A stretch of DNA of 64,000 nucleotides from contig CAKTZI010000009.1 in the NCBI GenBank assembly GCA_934635385.1, positions 25,793 through 89,792 of the forward strand, in the 5' to 3' direction. The notes beneath the pieces are model-generated. The model was not told the origin of the DNA. It searched no databases and saw nothing but the letters and a program-made list of their open reading frames with translations. The translations under genes were made by a program, and so were the position numbers. Each line of letters opens with the position of its first letter. The first letter of the stretch is position 1. The stretch is from an uncultured Kiritimatiellota bacterium (GTDB lineage Bacteria; Verrucomicrobiota; Kiritimatiellia; RFP12; UBA1067). Below are positions 17,501-26,304 of the stretch, one piece after another.

Positions 17501-19437
17501 CGGTGCAGACGCTGACACTCGACGGGCCTCTGGCGATTGGAAGCGCAGTTGGCGTCTGGTGTCCGCGCGCATCCGCAACGAGCGGCGCCTCCTTCATGGC
17601 GGTCGACAAGGACTTTACGGATCGGCAGCAAGTCCGGACTTCGTGTGCGGCGTTTTCCAGCGACAAAGATGCGGCGCTTGCGGCGGTGCCGAGCGAGGAC
17701 TACACATCGCTTCAGTGGGAAAAGGATGACGGCAGCATCAAGCCCGTCGATCCGTCGGTCGCCGTCGCATCCGTGACGGGTGCGAATGGCGTATCTGCCT
17801 ACTACGGCTCTTTGGAGGATGCGTTTGGCGTGGTGACGGGCGATGCGACAGTCGAAGTCCTGAGGGATACGACCTTGTCGGACGACGTGACGGTGACGTC
17901 GCGCGTCACGCTGACGAGCGGCACGGGCGGGCCGTTCGTCGTTTCCCGTGCGGCGCCCTGCCAGTTCTCCGTGCTGACGAACGGTGCGCTGACGGTGCGG
18001 AACGTGACGGTTTCCGGCGAACTGGACGCTTCGCGCTTCGGTACGGGCCTGCTCTTCGACGTGCAGCACGGCGAACTGACGCTCGGCGACGGTGCGGTGG
18101 TGCGGGACGTGACGAGCGGCACCGAGCGCGCGGGCGGAGCGATCAAGGTCTACAGGGGCACGCTGACGATGCTGGACGGTTCCGCAATCCGCAACTGCAC
18201 GAACTGGATTGCCGGCAACAGCCGTGGCGGCGCGGTGGCGGCGGACTCGTCTAGCCGTGTGCGGCTCTTGGGCGGCACAGTGGCGGATTGCGTGTCCGAT
18301 CGCGGCGGCGGCGTCTACATCGGCAACGAGACGACGGTCGAGATCGGCGGTGGCTTCGTCGCGACGGACAACACGGCGACCGATGGCAGCCTCAACAACC
18401 TCTACGTCGCGTCGAAGTCCACGTTGTTGCTGGTCTCGCCGTTCACCGGTCGCGTCGGCTACGTGCCGGGCGTGACGGCCTCGTCGAACGTCTTTGGCTA
18501 CGTCGCATCGACTTTCTCCGGCACGGCTGCGCAGATCGCCAACTCGGCGCACAACTTCACGCACGACCTGACGGGCGACGTCGGCCTCGCCGTCAAGGGC
18601 GACAGCGAGACGCGGCTCGTCTGGAGTGACGCGCTTGGTACAGACGGCAAGGTCACGGAGAACGGTAAGACGTATGAGCCGGTGCCCGGCGGCGCGACCC
18701 TGACGACGGCCATCGCGGATGTCGTGACGAGCTTCATCTACGATGGCACGGCGAAGGTCTGCCTCTCGTCCGACCACGGCTACGTCCTCACGTGCGTCGC
18801 GCAGACGAACGCGGGCACATATACCGCGACGGCGACGCCCAAGGCGGGCTTCGCGTGGGCGGACGGCACGACGACGGCGCGTACGATCAGCTGGACGATT
18901 GCGAAAGCCGTCTACGACATGAGCGGCGTTGCGCTCGAGAGCCAGACGTTCATCTACGACGGGCAGCCCAAGTCACTGGCAATCACTGGCACGCTCCCGA
19001 CAGGCGTTGTGGTCGCCTACGACGGCAATGGCAAGACGGAAGTCGGCGTCTACACGGTGACGGCGACGTTCACGGGCGATACCGCCAACTACGAGCCGAT
19101 TCCCGCCTTGACGGCAACGCTGACGATTGTCGAGAAGGTCGATCCGCCGGAACCCGACCCGCCGAAGCCTGTCACGACGAACACGCCGACGCCGATTGCG
19201 TTCCGTGCGATTGCGCGCGTTTCCGAAACCGAATGGACGCTGGAGATCACGAACCGTGTGCCGTGGTGCCACTACCGCCTCCTGGCGACGGATGACCTGA
19301 CGAAGGGCTTCGTCACGACGGGCGCGTGGGAACAGGCGGTGGCGGACGCCGACCCGGTCTGGACGACGAACGTCATCACGACCGGCGGCGCGCAGTTCTG
19401 GAAAGCCGAAGCCAAGGAAGGCATCGTGGGAGAATAA
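14560..19437 (+). CDS. Giant secreted C10 (streptopain-like) cysteine peptidase with beta-helix and MBG repeats
   Basis: 1625 residues. Signal peptide 1-19 (VFQASA). Streptopain-type pro-region, then the C10 catalytic core: Cys212 in CGCVATAMAQVMRYHGYP and His363 in GGHAIVGDGYG, followed by VHLNMGWSG. Next are a carboxypeptidase-regulatory-like beta-sandwich (about 425-500) and a long stretch of parallel beta-helix/PMP-like repeats (about 540-1370; GGAIYVDAGELVLRE and GGGVYIGNETTVEIGGG are typical). Two MBG-type Ig-like repeats follow (about 1385-1525; FIYDGQPKSLAITGTLPTG), and a C-terminal domain ending AQFWKAEAKE. Streptopain itself is about 400 residues, so most of this protein is adhesin-like passenger. 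Likely secreted or surface-held, degrading proteins. It has its own promoter. Confidence 0.88.
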   Translation: MKRSVLFMALLSLVFQASAVPVTVNEAARAARAWVSRGGTLGARLGDAVERAATQTLPNGTKLYSVRMRGGGTVFLSADTEREPIIAFTGETTDDEAIDSASPLWALLSRDAEVRAAAVPVSPVAASASAATTASTAASRAAAQWAALLAEGAALEDAAIRRPSRTHVSNLGDLRAGPLVQSKWNQDKAGGKTCYNRFTPVLSDGQHAVCGCVATAMAQVMRYHGYPTDSVSPVTRTCYVQAASRGRASVTNFTTQAGVYDWANMPLVPAAGVTDAQCDAIGKLTSDAGISVCMGYDLGSAGGSGAFLFNVANALTGVFGYANAVYYQAAEVSANAGVLQRAMFSNLDAGFPVLMGISGAGGHAIVGDGYGYNGGTVYVHLNMGWSGQSDYWYNLPDIDTTSGYHFTVFDDLVFNIFPTAVNGAAQATLAGRVVDASTNALAGAAVRVYAAGTTTLVTNGVTTANGVYGFLLPVGAYDVEIEQTGCPVEQLTSVRAAETLATRQSVRGWINQSLNWTETYTDIPVVTSVGNAWGNDVQVVAPCARIVFGAATNVYATLDKALAAAKAFASAGAPGVAIEILDEIPLSATATIDFPCALTAVGTDPTAMPIVRSGSAALAVAADGTLALSNVTFAAQASTAVTVAAGGRLALASGVDFGVPSSVAAVCTATADGFVLAGELTNGFAIDCAAAPDVNGVFGTAVCDSLVASNCAAKISNVRDTLGETRGIAVAAGGKTLLKWGEIPVPLSESAGYFVDASGATNTAARLDRLLEKYANMQTSGAVGATGEIVVRNVAGLELTRRVAVTGNLTLRGETAGVTLGAFGAAAGFDVGANATLAVRDLAFDGYRGDSLFLVNGGELAVGGETSFTNIEGTNTYSGAIAVLSGKATVGSSGGAVVFDGCVNGAAGSKGGAIYVDAGELVLRERVSIMNGRTRSAGGGAYASAKASVRLSGHLTIRDNAKVLQANRTVTNNFECAASATVQTLTLDGPLAIGSAVGVWCPRASATSGASFMAVDKDFTDRQQVRTSCAAFSSDKDAALAAVPSEDYTSLQWEKDDGSIKPVDPSVAVASVTGANGVSAYYGSLEDAFGVVTGDATVEVLRDTTLSDDVTVTSRVTLTSGTGGPFVVSRAAPCQFSVLTNGALTVRNVTVSGELDASRFGTGLLFDVQHGELTLGDGAVVRDVTSGTERAGGAIKVYRGTLTMLDGSAIRNCTNWIAGNSRGGAVAADSSSRVRLLGGTVADCVSDRGGGVYIGNETTVEIGGGFVATDNTATDGSLNNLYVASKSTLLLVSPFTGRVGYVPGVTASSNVFGYVASTFSGTAAQIANSAHNFTHDLTGDVGLAVKGDSETRLVWSDALGTDGKVTENGKTYEPVPGGATLTTAIADVVTSFIYDGTAKVCLSSDHGYVLTCVAQTNAGTYTATATPKAGFAWADGTTTARTISWTIAKAVYDMSGVALESQTFIYDGQPKSLAITGTLPTGVVVAYDGNGKTEVGVYTVTATFTGDTANYEPIPALTATLTIVEKVDPPEPDPPKPVTTNTPTPIAFRAIARVSETEWTLEITNRVPWCHYRLLATDDLTKGFVTTGAWEQAVADADPVWTTNVITTGGAQFWKAEAKEGIVGE

Positions 19438-19440
19438 GCG

Positions 19441-19486
19441 AATCTGAAACTGATCTGAAATCTGAAATCTAAAATTTTCATTTCAA
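19441..19486. repeat. ATCTGAA unit array upstream of recA
   Basis: Short direct units (atctgaaa, ctgatctgaaa, tctgaaa, tctaaaa) followed by a short complementary arm (tttcatttcaag). It is another degenerate short-unit array and occupies most of the recA leader. No LexA-type operator is evident. Confidence 0.5.
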
Positions 19487-19511
19487 GGAAAACCGAGAAG
19501 GCAATCTGACC

Positions 19512-20555
<1,044 letters not shown>

Positions 20556-20561
20556 GCGGCG

Positions 20562-21248
20562 ATGGGCGTCTGCCCGCCAACCTCGGCAACGCTTCTGCAG
20601 AACTTGGCCAGCGATTCGCAGCATGCGCGCTGGGGCGAGTTCGTCGCGCGCTACCGTCCGATGATGGCGGCGTTCATGCAAAGCAGCTTCCCGACCCTCG
20701 ATGCGGACGAGGCGATTCAGCAGACGCTGATCGCGCTCATCCGCATCTTCCCGGTCTACCATTATGTCCCGGACGAGAAAGGCTCGTTCCACAATTACCT
20801 GACGGGCATTCTGCGCCACAAGACCCTGAAGCTTCGCGCAGCCGAAAACCGCGCGATCGAACAGCGACGCGCGCTGTCGTGTGCGGCTTCATTCGGTGCG
20901 TCCTCGCCCTGCGCTTCGTCCGGCGCGGCCTTGTCCTGTGCGGCTCTTGCAAAAGAGCCGTACCCGTCGCCTGCCGCGCCGTCGCGCGCGACTGAAGAAG
21001 AGGCCTGGCGCGCGGCGGTCTTCGAAATCGCGCTTCAGCAATATCTCGCGGACGGCACGGTACAGCCGCGCACGAAGCAGATCTTCACGCGGCTCGCGCT
21101 GAACGGCGAGAAGCCGGAGGCCGTGGCGGCGGCTTTCGGCCTGACGCGCAACGCCGTCGATCAGATCAAGAGCCGCGCGATGACGCGCCTGCGCGCGCTC
21201 GTCAAGGCATTGGAGCAAGTGGATGATGCAAAGTTCGAGCACAACTGA
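20562..21248 (+). CDS. ECF-like RNA polymerase sigma factor
   Basis: 228 residues. Region 2: ARWGEFVARYRPMMAAFMQSSFPTLDADEAIQQTLIALIRIF with FHNYLTGILRHKTLKLRAAENR. Region 4 helix-turn-helix: KPEAVAAAFGLTRNAVDQIKSRAMTRLRALV. Between them is a low-complexity Ala/Ser/Cys stretch (about 107-147) encoded by GC-rich near-repeats and a perfect short hairpin (cggctctt gc aaaagagccg, 20941-20960), possibly another in-frame insertion. Starts 7 nt after recA and overlaps the following kinase gene by 26 nt. Sigma factors paired with membrane Ser/Thr kinases are common in PVC bacteria, where the kinase is thought to act on the sigma pathway (inference here). Confidence 0.8.
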   Translation: MGVCPPTSATLLQNLASDSQHARWGEFVARYRPMMAAFMQSSFPTLDADEAIQQTLIALIRIFPVYHYVPDEKGSFHNYLTGILRHKTLKLRAAENRAIEQRRALSCAASFGASSPCASSGAALSCAALAKEPYPSPAAPSRATEEEAWRAAVFEIALQQYLADGTVQPRTKQIFTRLALNGEKPEAVAAAFGLTRNAVDQIKSRAMTRLRALVKALEQVDDAKFEHN

Positions 21249-22773
21249 GTTTGCGGCGTTTCTCGCGGCGCACAAGCCCCTCGCCGACGTCGCGGCGCTC
21301 TCGGATGGCACGATCGTGGACGGCTGGCGGGTGACGGCGTTTCTCGGACGCGGCGGCAGCGGCGAAGTCTATCGCGTCGAACACGTCGAGACGGGACAGG
21401 TTGCCGCACTCAAGGTTCTCGTGCCCCATTCGGACGCGAACCCTGAAAGCCGAGAGACGGCGCGTCGCCGGTTTGTCCGCGAGGCCGAGTTTCTCGCGAA
21501 CAACGCCTATCCGTTCTTCCCGAAGTTCTATGCGGCGGGCGAGACGGACGGCAGCCCCTTTGTCGTGATGGAGCTGCTGGACGCGCGACCGCTGCCGAAC
21601 CGCGACCGGGCGGTCGCCGCGTTTCTCCAGAAGGTCTGTACGGCCGTGCGTACGCTGCACCGCCGGGGGCTTGTGCATCGCGACATCAAGCCGGCCAACA
21701 TCCTGTGGCGGACGAACGGCGAGCCTGTGCTGATCGATCTCGGACTCCTGAAGGAGACCGTTGCCCGTGCGGGACATACGGGCGTGTCGGTCACGCTGAT
21801 GGACGGCCACGCCGTCGGTGCGGGAACGCCGCATTACGCCGCGCCGGAGCAGTTCGGCGGCGGGGCCGTGTCCGCCGTGTCGGACATCCATGCGCTCGGC
21901 GTCCTGATCGACGACTGCTTCGGCGGCAAGCCGTCGCACGACTGGAACCGCATCGTCCGCCGCGCGACGAGTTCCCTGCCGGAGTATCGCTACCGTGACG
22001 TGGACGACCTGATGCGCGCCATTCGCGGCCGCCATGTCGCCCGCATCCTCGCGTGGCTTGGGATCGCGGCGCTGACGGCGCTGGCGGTCGGACTGTGGAA
22101 CCGTCCGCCAGTCTCGTCGGCGGAAGTCGCCGCGCAGTTCCGCGACGACCCGGCGAGCGCGGCGGGACTGCGCCAGGCGATGGACGACGCGGAAGGCTAT
22201 GACGAGCCGGAGCGCTGGCGCGCGCTGTGCGAGAACGTCGTCACCAACGTCACCCGCAAGGAGCGCGCATTTGCGGTGACGAATGATGTGGAGTGGTCAG
22301 ACGGTCGCGTGACGCATCTGGTCAGCTGGGCGACGCGGGAGGTGACGAACGAAGTCGCGGCCACGGTCGTGCGCCTGAACAGGCAGATCCAGGCGTTCAA
22401 GCGGCCGATCGTCCTCTCGAACGACCGCGAGTGGTTCATCGTCGGTCCGGGGACGCTCGACGCGAACGTGACGGGGGCGGACACGAACGCGCTCACGAAC
22501 GTGCGGCTCGACCACTGCATCTTCCTGAACCGGACGCGCAAGCCGCCGGAGCAGGCCGCGCTCTTCTATCATCTGCTGGGGCAGGCGTATCTCAATTTCA
22601 TCGACCGTGAGCCGGTCACCGGGGCGTGGGGTGAGATGGGCGACTACACGGAGGTCTCCGACATGCGAATCAACGCGCTGGAATTCGGCGGCCCCGCAAC
22701 GTACAAGGGCCTGAACGAGAAGCGGCAGGCGGAGATTGACGCGCAGATGCTCCGCTTTGCGGAAGAGCAGTAG
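21223..22773 (+). CDS. Membrane-anchored Ser/Thr protein kinase
   Basis: 516 residues. Hanks-type kinase domain about 30-260: Gly loop LGRGGSGEV (41-49), Lys64 in AALKVL, HRDIKPAN (152-159), IDLG at about 171-174 in place of DFG, and GTPHYAAPEQF activation segment. A single membrane helix at about 275-295 (ILAWLGIAALTALAVGLWN), then an extracytoplasmic domain of about 220 residues that I do not recognise (RPIVLSNDREWFIVGPGTLD ... LLGQAYLNFIDREP). The start lies inside the sigma factor gene, so the two should be translationally coupled. The outer domain is the probable sensor. Confidence 0.88.
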   Translation: MMQSSSTTEFAAFLAAHKPLADVAALSDGTIVDGWRVTAFLGRGGSGEVYRVEHVETGQVAALKVLVPHSDANPESRETARRRFVREAEFLANNAYPFFPKFYAAGETDGSPFVVMELLDARPLPNRDRAVAAFLQKVCTAVRTLHRRGLVHRDIKPANILWRTNGEPVLIDLGLLKETVARAGHTGVSVTLMDGHAVGAGTPHYAAPEQFGGGAVSAVSDIHALGVLIDDCFGGKPSHDWNRIVRRATSSLPEYRYRDVDDLMRAIRGRHVARILAWLGIAALTALAVGLWNRPPVSSAEVAAQFRDDPASAAGLRQAMDDAEGYDEPERWRALCENVVTNVTRKERAFAVTNDVEWSDGRVTHLVSWATREVTNEVAATVVRLNRQIQAFKRPIVLSNDREWFIVGPGTLDANVTGADTNALTNVRLDHCIFLNRTRKPPEQAALFYHLLGQAYLNFIDREPVTGAWGEMGDYTEVSDMRINALEFGGPATYKGLNEKRQAEIDAQMLRFAEEQ

Positions 22774-23017
22774 TTTCCCCTTTGCCAAGATGCCCTGATG
22801 AGCCTTGGCCGCGTCACAGACGGGCGACAATCATTCTCCGTGTCTCACCCCTCTAGCGACCGCTTGCGCGGCTCGCTTCGCTCGAGGGATATGTGCCTCC
22901 GTGTGAGCAGAGTGCCGACTCTCTCGTCTTCAACCCTCAAAATGAGAATCGTCTGCGGAAAATTCTCATTCCTGATTCGGACTTCTCTTGCCCCTGTCGC
23001 ATCTGCGACAGGGGATT
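22774..23017. repeat. Intergenic region with a CTCCGTG-family element
   Basis: No credible gene. 22836-22907 (72 nt) begins ctccgtgtctcacccc and ends gcctccgtgtgag, with gctcgcttcgct in the middle. The same 72-nt element occurs in frame inside the protease gene at 44431-44502, and inverted at 44557-44628. At the right end is the operator/promoter of the Crp/Fnr gene. Confidence 0.75.
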
Positions 23018-23026
23018 TGCTATAAT
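22991..23026 (+). promoter_or_regulatory. Palindromic operator and extended -10 promoter of the Crp/Fnr gene
   Basis: 22991-23014 is a palindrome with 11-bp perfect arms around a 2-nt centre; its core TGTCGCATCTGCGACA (22995-23010) has the TGTCG-N6-CGACA form of CooA/Crp-type sites. TGCTATAAT (23018-23026) follows at once, so the palindrome covers the -35 region. The core recurs exactly at 24659-24674. Binding by the Crp/Fnr protein encoded downstream is inferred. Confidence 0.6.
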
Positions 23027-23092
23027 ATCCGCCAGCTACGTAACGACGCTTTAAACAGAAATCGCCAATTTCAGACAGAAAGCGTTCTACAA

Positions 23093-23126
23093 GGGCACGA
23101 CACGCGAAGACTCGCGTGGCGTGTCC
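23093..23126 (+). terminator. Leader hairpin before the Crp/Fnr gene
   Basis: gggcacgacacgcg and cgcgtggcgtgtccc form a strong stem within the ~140-nt leader, followed 9 nt later by GTTTTTC. It could act as an attenuator or as a stabilising structure. The T-run is short and displaced, so termination is doubtful. Confidence 0.3.
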
Positions 23127-23175
23127 CTGTCGTCGTGTTTTTCTGTCGGGCGTTTGGCGATGCCTTGTTTAAGAC

Positions 23176-23928
23176 ATGACGATGAGGACACGCCATCTTT
23201 TTTGTTCGCATTCGGGAAATGCGAAACCGCCGCGTAAGAAATCGCGTCTGGCGGGACGTATGTTGCAGATGAAAGACTGCAACGACAATGTCCTCTCCCG
23301 CATGGCGGAAACGCCACTGTTTGCGGGACTCTCCGAACCCGACCGCGCGTCCTTGGCGACAGCGCTCAACGTGCGCGTCAAGGCGTGCGAAGCCGCCGAA
23401 CTGGTGACGCACGAATGCTCCCCCGCCGCCGAGATCGTCTGTGTGCTCACGGGACGCCTCCACGTCTACGAATGCGGACTGAAGGACGGCGACCGGCATC
23501 TTGTCCACAGTCTGTGCCCCGGCGAAGTCTACGGCGCGTCGTTCCCCGTGCTGGATCTCAAGACCAGTCCCGGCATGCTGGTCGCGGCAGAAACCACGCG
23601 GATTCTCGTCTTCAAGGCCGAGGCGGTGCGGCAGGTGATGGCCTCTGGAGCCTGCCCGACGCTCGTCGCGAACCTCTATGCCGCCGCCGTCCGTCAGGGG
23701 TTTGCGGCCTGGCGCAAGGTCTCGCTCCTCAGCTGCTACGAGATCGCCGACCGGGTTCGGCTGTATCTCCAGTGGCGAAGCGGCGAGCCGGACGCCGCGC
23801 CGATTCGCCTCCCCGAACTCGCCGCCTACCTCGGCGTGAACCGCACGGCGCTCTACCGCGCCCTCGGCAAGCTGAAGAAAAACGAAGCGACGAGGAATCT
23901 CGTCAGGGCGCACGTGAAAATGCGATAG
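23176..23928 (+). CDS. Crp/Fnr-family transcriptional regulator
   Basis: Up to 250 residues; ATG 23176 is the longest start, ATG 23260 (MLQMKDCNDNV) is a plausible alternative, giving 222 residues. Cyclic-nucleotide-binding-type beta-roll (about 45-150; VLTGRLHVYECG, LCPGEVYGAS), dimerisation helix, and a C-terminal winged helix with recognition segment YLGVNRTALYRALGKLKK. At the positions equivalent to Fnr Glu209, Ser212 and Arg213 it has Arg, Tyr and Arg, so it is not a standard Fnr or Crp reader. No Cys cluster for an Fe-S centre is evident. The palindrome at 22991-23014 in its own promoter suggests autoregulation, and the same site recurs upstream of 24763. Confidence 0.88.
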   Translation: MTMRTRHLFCSHSGNAKPPRKKSRLAGRMLQMKDCNDNVLSRMAETPLFAGLSEPDRASLATALNVRVKACEAAELVTHECSPAAEIVCVLTGRLHVYECGLKDGDRHLVHSLCPGEVYGASFPVLDLKTSPGMLVAAETTRILVFKAEAVRQVMASGACPTLVANLYAAAVRQGFAAWRKVSLLSCYEIADRVRLYLQWRSGEPDAAPIRLPELAAYLGVNRTALYRALGKLKKNEATRNLVRAHVKMR

Positions 23929-23943
23929 CGGTGATTGCTTCGT

Positions 23944-24246
23944 TTATAGCGAGCGTAGTGAAGTAATGGCCTGTTTGCAGTTGTGAATCGAGATGATTTC
24001 GACGTGGTTACGCTTGTTGCGATAGAAGAGCCGGTAATTCCCGATGGTAATGTCGCGAATGATGGGGTGCTTGCCGCGAAACTCTGGCGAGACACGCCCT
24101 GCAAGAGGGAATCGTTTTAGATGTTCAGACTTGGCCTTGATATCTACCAACCAGTTGACAGCCGTGTCGGGGTAATCATATTCGGCAAGGGAATGGGCGT
24201 ATTCTTTCAGGCGGCGTTGTGCACGCGGAGACCAAATGAGAGACAT
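23944..24246 (-). CDS. ParE/RelE-superfamily toxin
   Basis: 100 residues with the family pattern: WSPRAQRRLKEYAHSLAEYDYPDTAVNWLVDI, FPLAGRVSPEF, RDITIGNYRLFYR, VEIISIHNCKQ. ParE-type toxins of this kind poison gyrase, and RelE types cleave mRNA at the ribosome; which applies cannot be told from sequence. It starts on the last base of the antitoxin stop (TAATG), so it is translated with the antitoxin. It marks the left edge of the AT-richer island and runs opposite to its neighbours. Confidence 0.85.
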   Translation of the reverse strand: MSLIWSPRAQRRLKEYAHSLAEYDYPDTAVNWLVDIKAKSEHLKRFPLAGRVSPEFRGKHPIIRDITIGNYRLFYRNKRNHVEIISIHNCKQAITSLRSL

Positions 24247-24566
24247 TAGGCGAATTCCTTGAGGAGGTCGTTGAAAACCTTGTCGTGAGGAATGCCCTCG
24301 CCGGCATCAAGTTCGCGGATTCCCTCCTCCACATCACGGCGCATTCCAATCTGGTCGCGCAGGGTTTCCCAGATGTTCCATGTGTCTTCAAAGTCTTGCA
24401 CATTCATGACGATGGTCGCTGCACGGCCGTTTTGCGTGACCAATATCGGACGATGCGTTGACTGCGTCTGCTTGAAATACTGCGTCAGATTCTGGCGATA
24501 TTCGGAGAAAGGAATGACATCCTCGTCAAGTTTGGGACGCAGAAGGGTTTTCTGAAGTGCGGGCAT
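24246..24566 (-). CDS. Phd/YefM-family antitoxin
   Basis: 106 residues. Core VIPFSEYRQNLTQYFKQTQSTHRPILVTQNGRAATIVMNVQDFEDT is the DNA-binding Phd/YefM fold, and the C-terminal helices (EEGIRELDAGEGIPHDKVFNDLLKEF) would wrap the toxin. Reading the - strand, AAGGATCC precedes the ATG and TACACT lies further upstream, a possible -10 box. Phd proteins normally repress their own operon. Confidence 0.88.
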   Translation of the reverse strand: MPALQKTLLRPKLDEDVIPFSEYRQNLTQYFKQTQSTHRPILVTQNGRAATIVMNVQDFEDTWNIWETLRDQIGMRRDVEEGIRELDAGEGIPHDKVFNDLLKEFA

Positions 24567-24658
24567 TATAAGGATCCTTTTTAGGAGAAGATGCGAGTAG
24601 TGTACAAAATATTGCGCATTTCGTCAAGGCGAGGCGGGCGTTAAAAAAATTTCAAAGT

Positions 24659-24701
24659 TGTCGCATCTGCGACAACATCTTGCAGAGAAATTTGGTATTA
24701 T
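24659..24701 (+). promoter_or_regulatory. Second Crp-like palindrome and -10 box
   Basis: 24657-24676 is palindromic with 9-bp arms, core TGTCGCATCTGCGACA, identical over 16 bases to the site before the Crp/Fnr gene. TGGTATTAT (24693-24701) is an extended -10 box, centred 32 nt downstream of the palindrome centre, and leads into the gene at 24763. Confidence 0.55.
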
Positions 24702-24762
24702 TCACAAGTCGCGTTTGAAGAGTTCGGTTTACAGTCCAACAAATGAAACAAGGAGAAGCGAA

Positions 24763-26253
24763 ATGACGGGCGAGCAAATCACAGAAATTTGTAACCTGAT
24801 GGAAAAGACCATCACGAAGGAATTAGGCCTTCGGTGCGGGCATCGCAGCCAAGGGTCTCAGGTTTATAAGCGGCCCGGCTACCAAACGTCTGGGGCGCAT
24901 GATTTCTTTGTTGATCTCCCGACTGGTGCAAATGGAAAGATTAGGGCGCGGCTGTTCGCCGGCTACCACACGTCGACGGTTAGTGTCTTTGGCACAGACT
25001 TCAAAGAGATGCGCGAGAGGATTCGTGCACGAGAATGCGAGACCTCGAATCTGGCGATTGATCGGTTTGAAGTGCCGAATACCAGCCCGCAAGGAGATCA
25101 GGCCGTGTGGTGCCGCTTCAAGCATCGGGGCGGGAAGAATTGGAGCGGCGACCCTGAGCAAGAGGTTCAGACGCTCAAGGACTTTCTCAAATGGCTGACG
25201 GCAATCGTCGTGTGCCTTGAACATAAACAACCCAGAAACAAGGAGGGAGTGGCTATGTTGCTACCAAATATGGAGAATACGTGGAAAGGCTGGGACGAAT
25301 ACCGCGCCTATTGGGACAACTTTGTCAGAGGATGGTTCGAGTGCAAAGAGAGAGAGCATGATCCAAAGGAATTGCCGAAAGATCCTTTGACAAAAGCATT
25401 ACATCGATATTTTGCAGACGGTCTGAATCCGACAGCAGCAGAAAAAAGAAAGTTGAGCCGAAATGAGTTGCCTGAACCCTATGCGGGGAATCCTCAGGGA
25501 GCAAAATTTGTAGTCATCCAGATGAACCCTGGAATGTCCGAGTCGGGGGAAGAGACGAAGTATTATTCAAACCTCAATTCGGACGATGCGTTCCTGATTC
25601 AGGATTTTGCCGGGTGCTGTGAAATGAAGTATTCGGAGTGGATTGAACGATGGTCGATTTTCAGGTCGGCGTATCCTTCCGTTCCGATGTATCCGCAAGG
25701 CGTTCCCACATCGAAAGTTTGTGGACATGATTGGTGGAACGATGATGGGAATCATAGTCGGTGGATTAAAGATTTTGCGGAGTGCGACGACCTTTTGAAA
25801 TGCTTCGCGATTGAGTGTTGCCCCTACCATTCAAAGAGTTTTGACTCAAAGATGGTTATGGAAATGGGGGAGGATTATCTAATTAATCGGGTTGCCGTGC
25901 CAGCAGCTATGGCTTGCCTCGAAAACGATCTGAAATGCGTAGTCTGCCTGGGAAGCGAGGTGGATTCGTTTCTTAGAAATGGGCTGAAAGCCAAATTGGT
26001 TCAGGAGTGGCAAGACGGGTGGGAGGTAAATCATCGGACAGGAGGAAGAATTCAAATCCCGGGATGGCCACCTCCTAAAAAGCCTCGCAAAAATGGCTCG
26101 CCGTTGGCCAAAAGGTGGTATCGGCTGTATGAAAAGATGGTAGAAGGCAGTGTTTGTCGGTTTTTGTCATTGTATGCAAATTGCATGAAGTTCCCAGGCG
26201 AAGACTTCAGGGCGGTCGAAGCGCGTATCAAGCGGGATCTTGCGAGAGGTTGA
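24763..26253 (+). CDS. Large protein with uracil-DNA-glycosylase-like fold
   Basis: 496 residues from ATG 24763, which has AGGAG at 24751-24755; the open frame extends upstream to 24658 but runs through the promoter. About 1-145 look like a DUF4268-type or nucleic-acid-associated alpha/beta domain (FFVDLPTGANGKIRARLFAGYH). At about 235-270 LPEPYAGNPQGAKFVVIQMNPG matches the start of the UDG-like superfamily core. The C-terminal half contains CVVCLGSEVDSFL, typical of the second conserved region. The catalytic residues of true UDG cannot be assigned, so the enzymatic role is open. Codon use is AT-richer than the backbone, and the Crp-type operator upstream suggests regulation by the nearby regulator. 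Confidence 0.6.
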   Translation: MTGEQITEICNLMEKTITKELGLRCGHRSQGSQVYKRPGYQTSGAHDFFVDLPTGANGKIRARLFAGYHTSTVSVFGTDFKEMRERIRARECETSNLAIDRFEVPNTSPQGDQAVWCRFKHRGGKNWSGDPEQEVQTLKDFLKWLTAIVVCLEHKQPRNKEGVAMLLPNMENTWKGWDEYRAYWDNFVRGWFECKEREHDPKELPKDPLTKALHRYFADGLNPTAAEKRKLSRNELPEPYAGNPQGAKFVVIQMNPGMSESGEETKYYSNLNSDDAFLIQDFAGCCEMKYSEWIERWSIFRSAYPSVPMYPQGVPTSKVCGHDWWNDDGNHSRWIKDFAECDDLLKCFAIECCPYHSKSFDSKMVMEMGEDYLINRVAVPAAMACLENDLKCVVCLGSEVDSFLRNGLKAKLVQEWQDGWEVNHRTGGRIQIPGWPPPKKPRKNGSPLAKRWYRLYEKMVEGSVCRFLSLYANCMKFPGEDFRAVEARIKRDLARG

Positions 26254-26304
26254 TTATAGAGCGGAGGCCATGAACACAATAAACTAATAACAGGGGAAAC
26301 GAAA

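Noticed and set aside
16684..18777. Long - strand open frame opposite the C10 peptidase (697 codons)
   Set aside because: Shadow of the beta-helix region; no motif and no start signals.
22798..23025. 75-codon frame before the Crp/Fnr gene
   Set aside because: Translation of the CTCCGTG element and the operator region; no ribosome-binding site.
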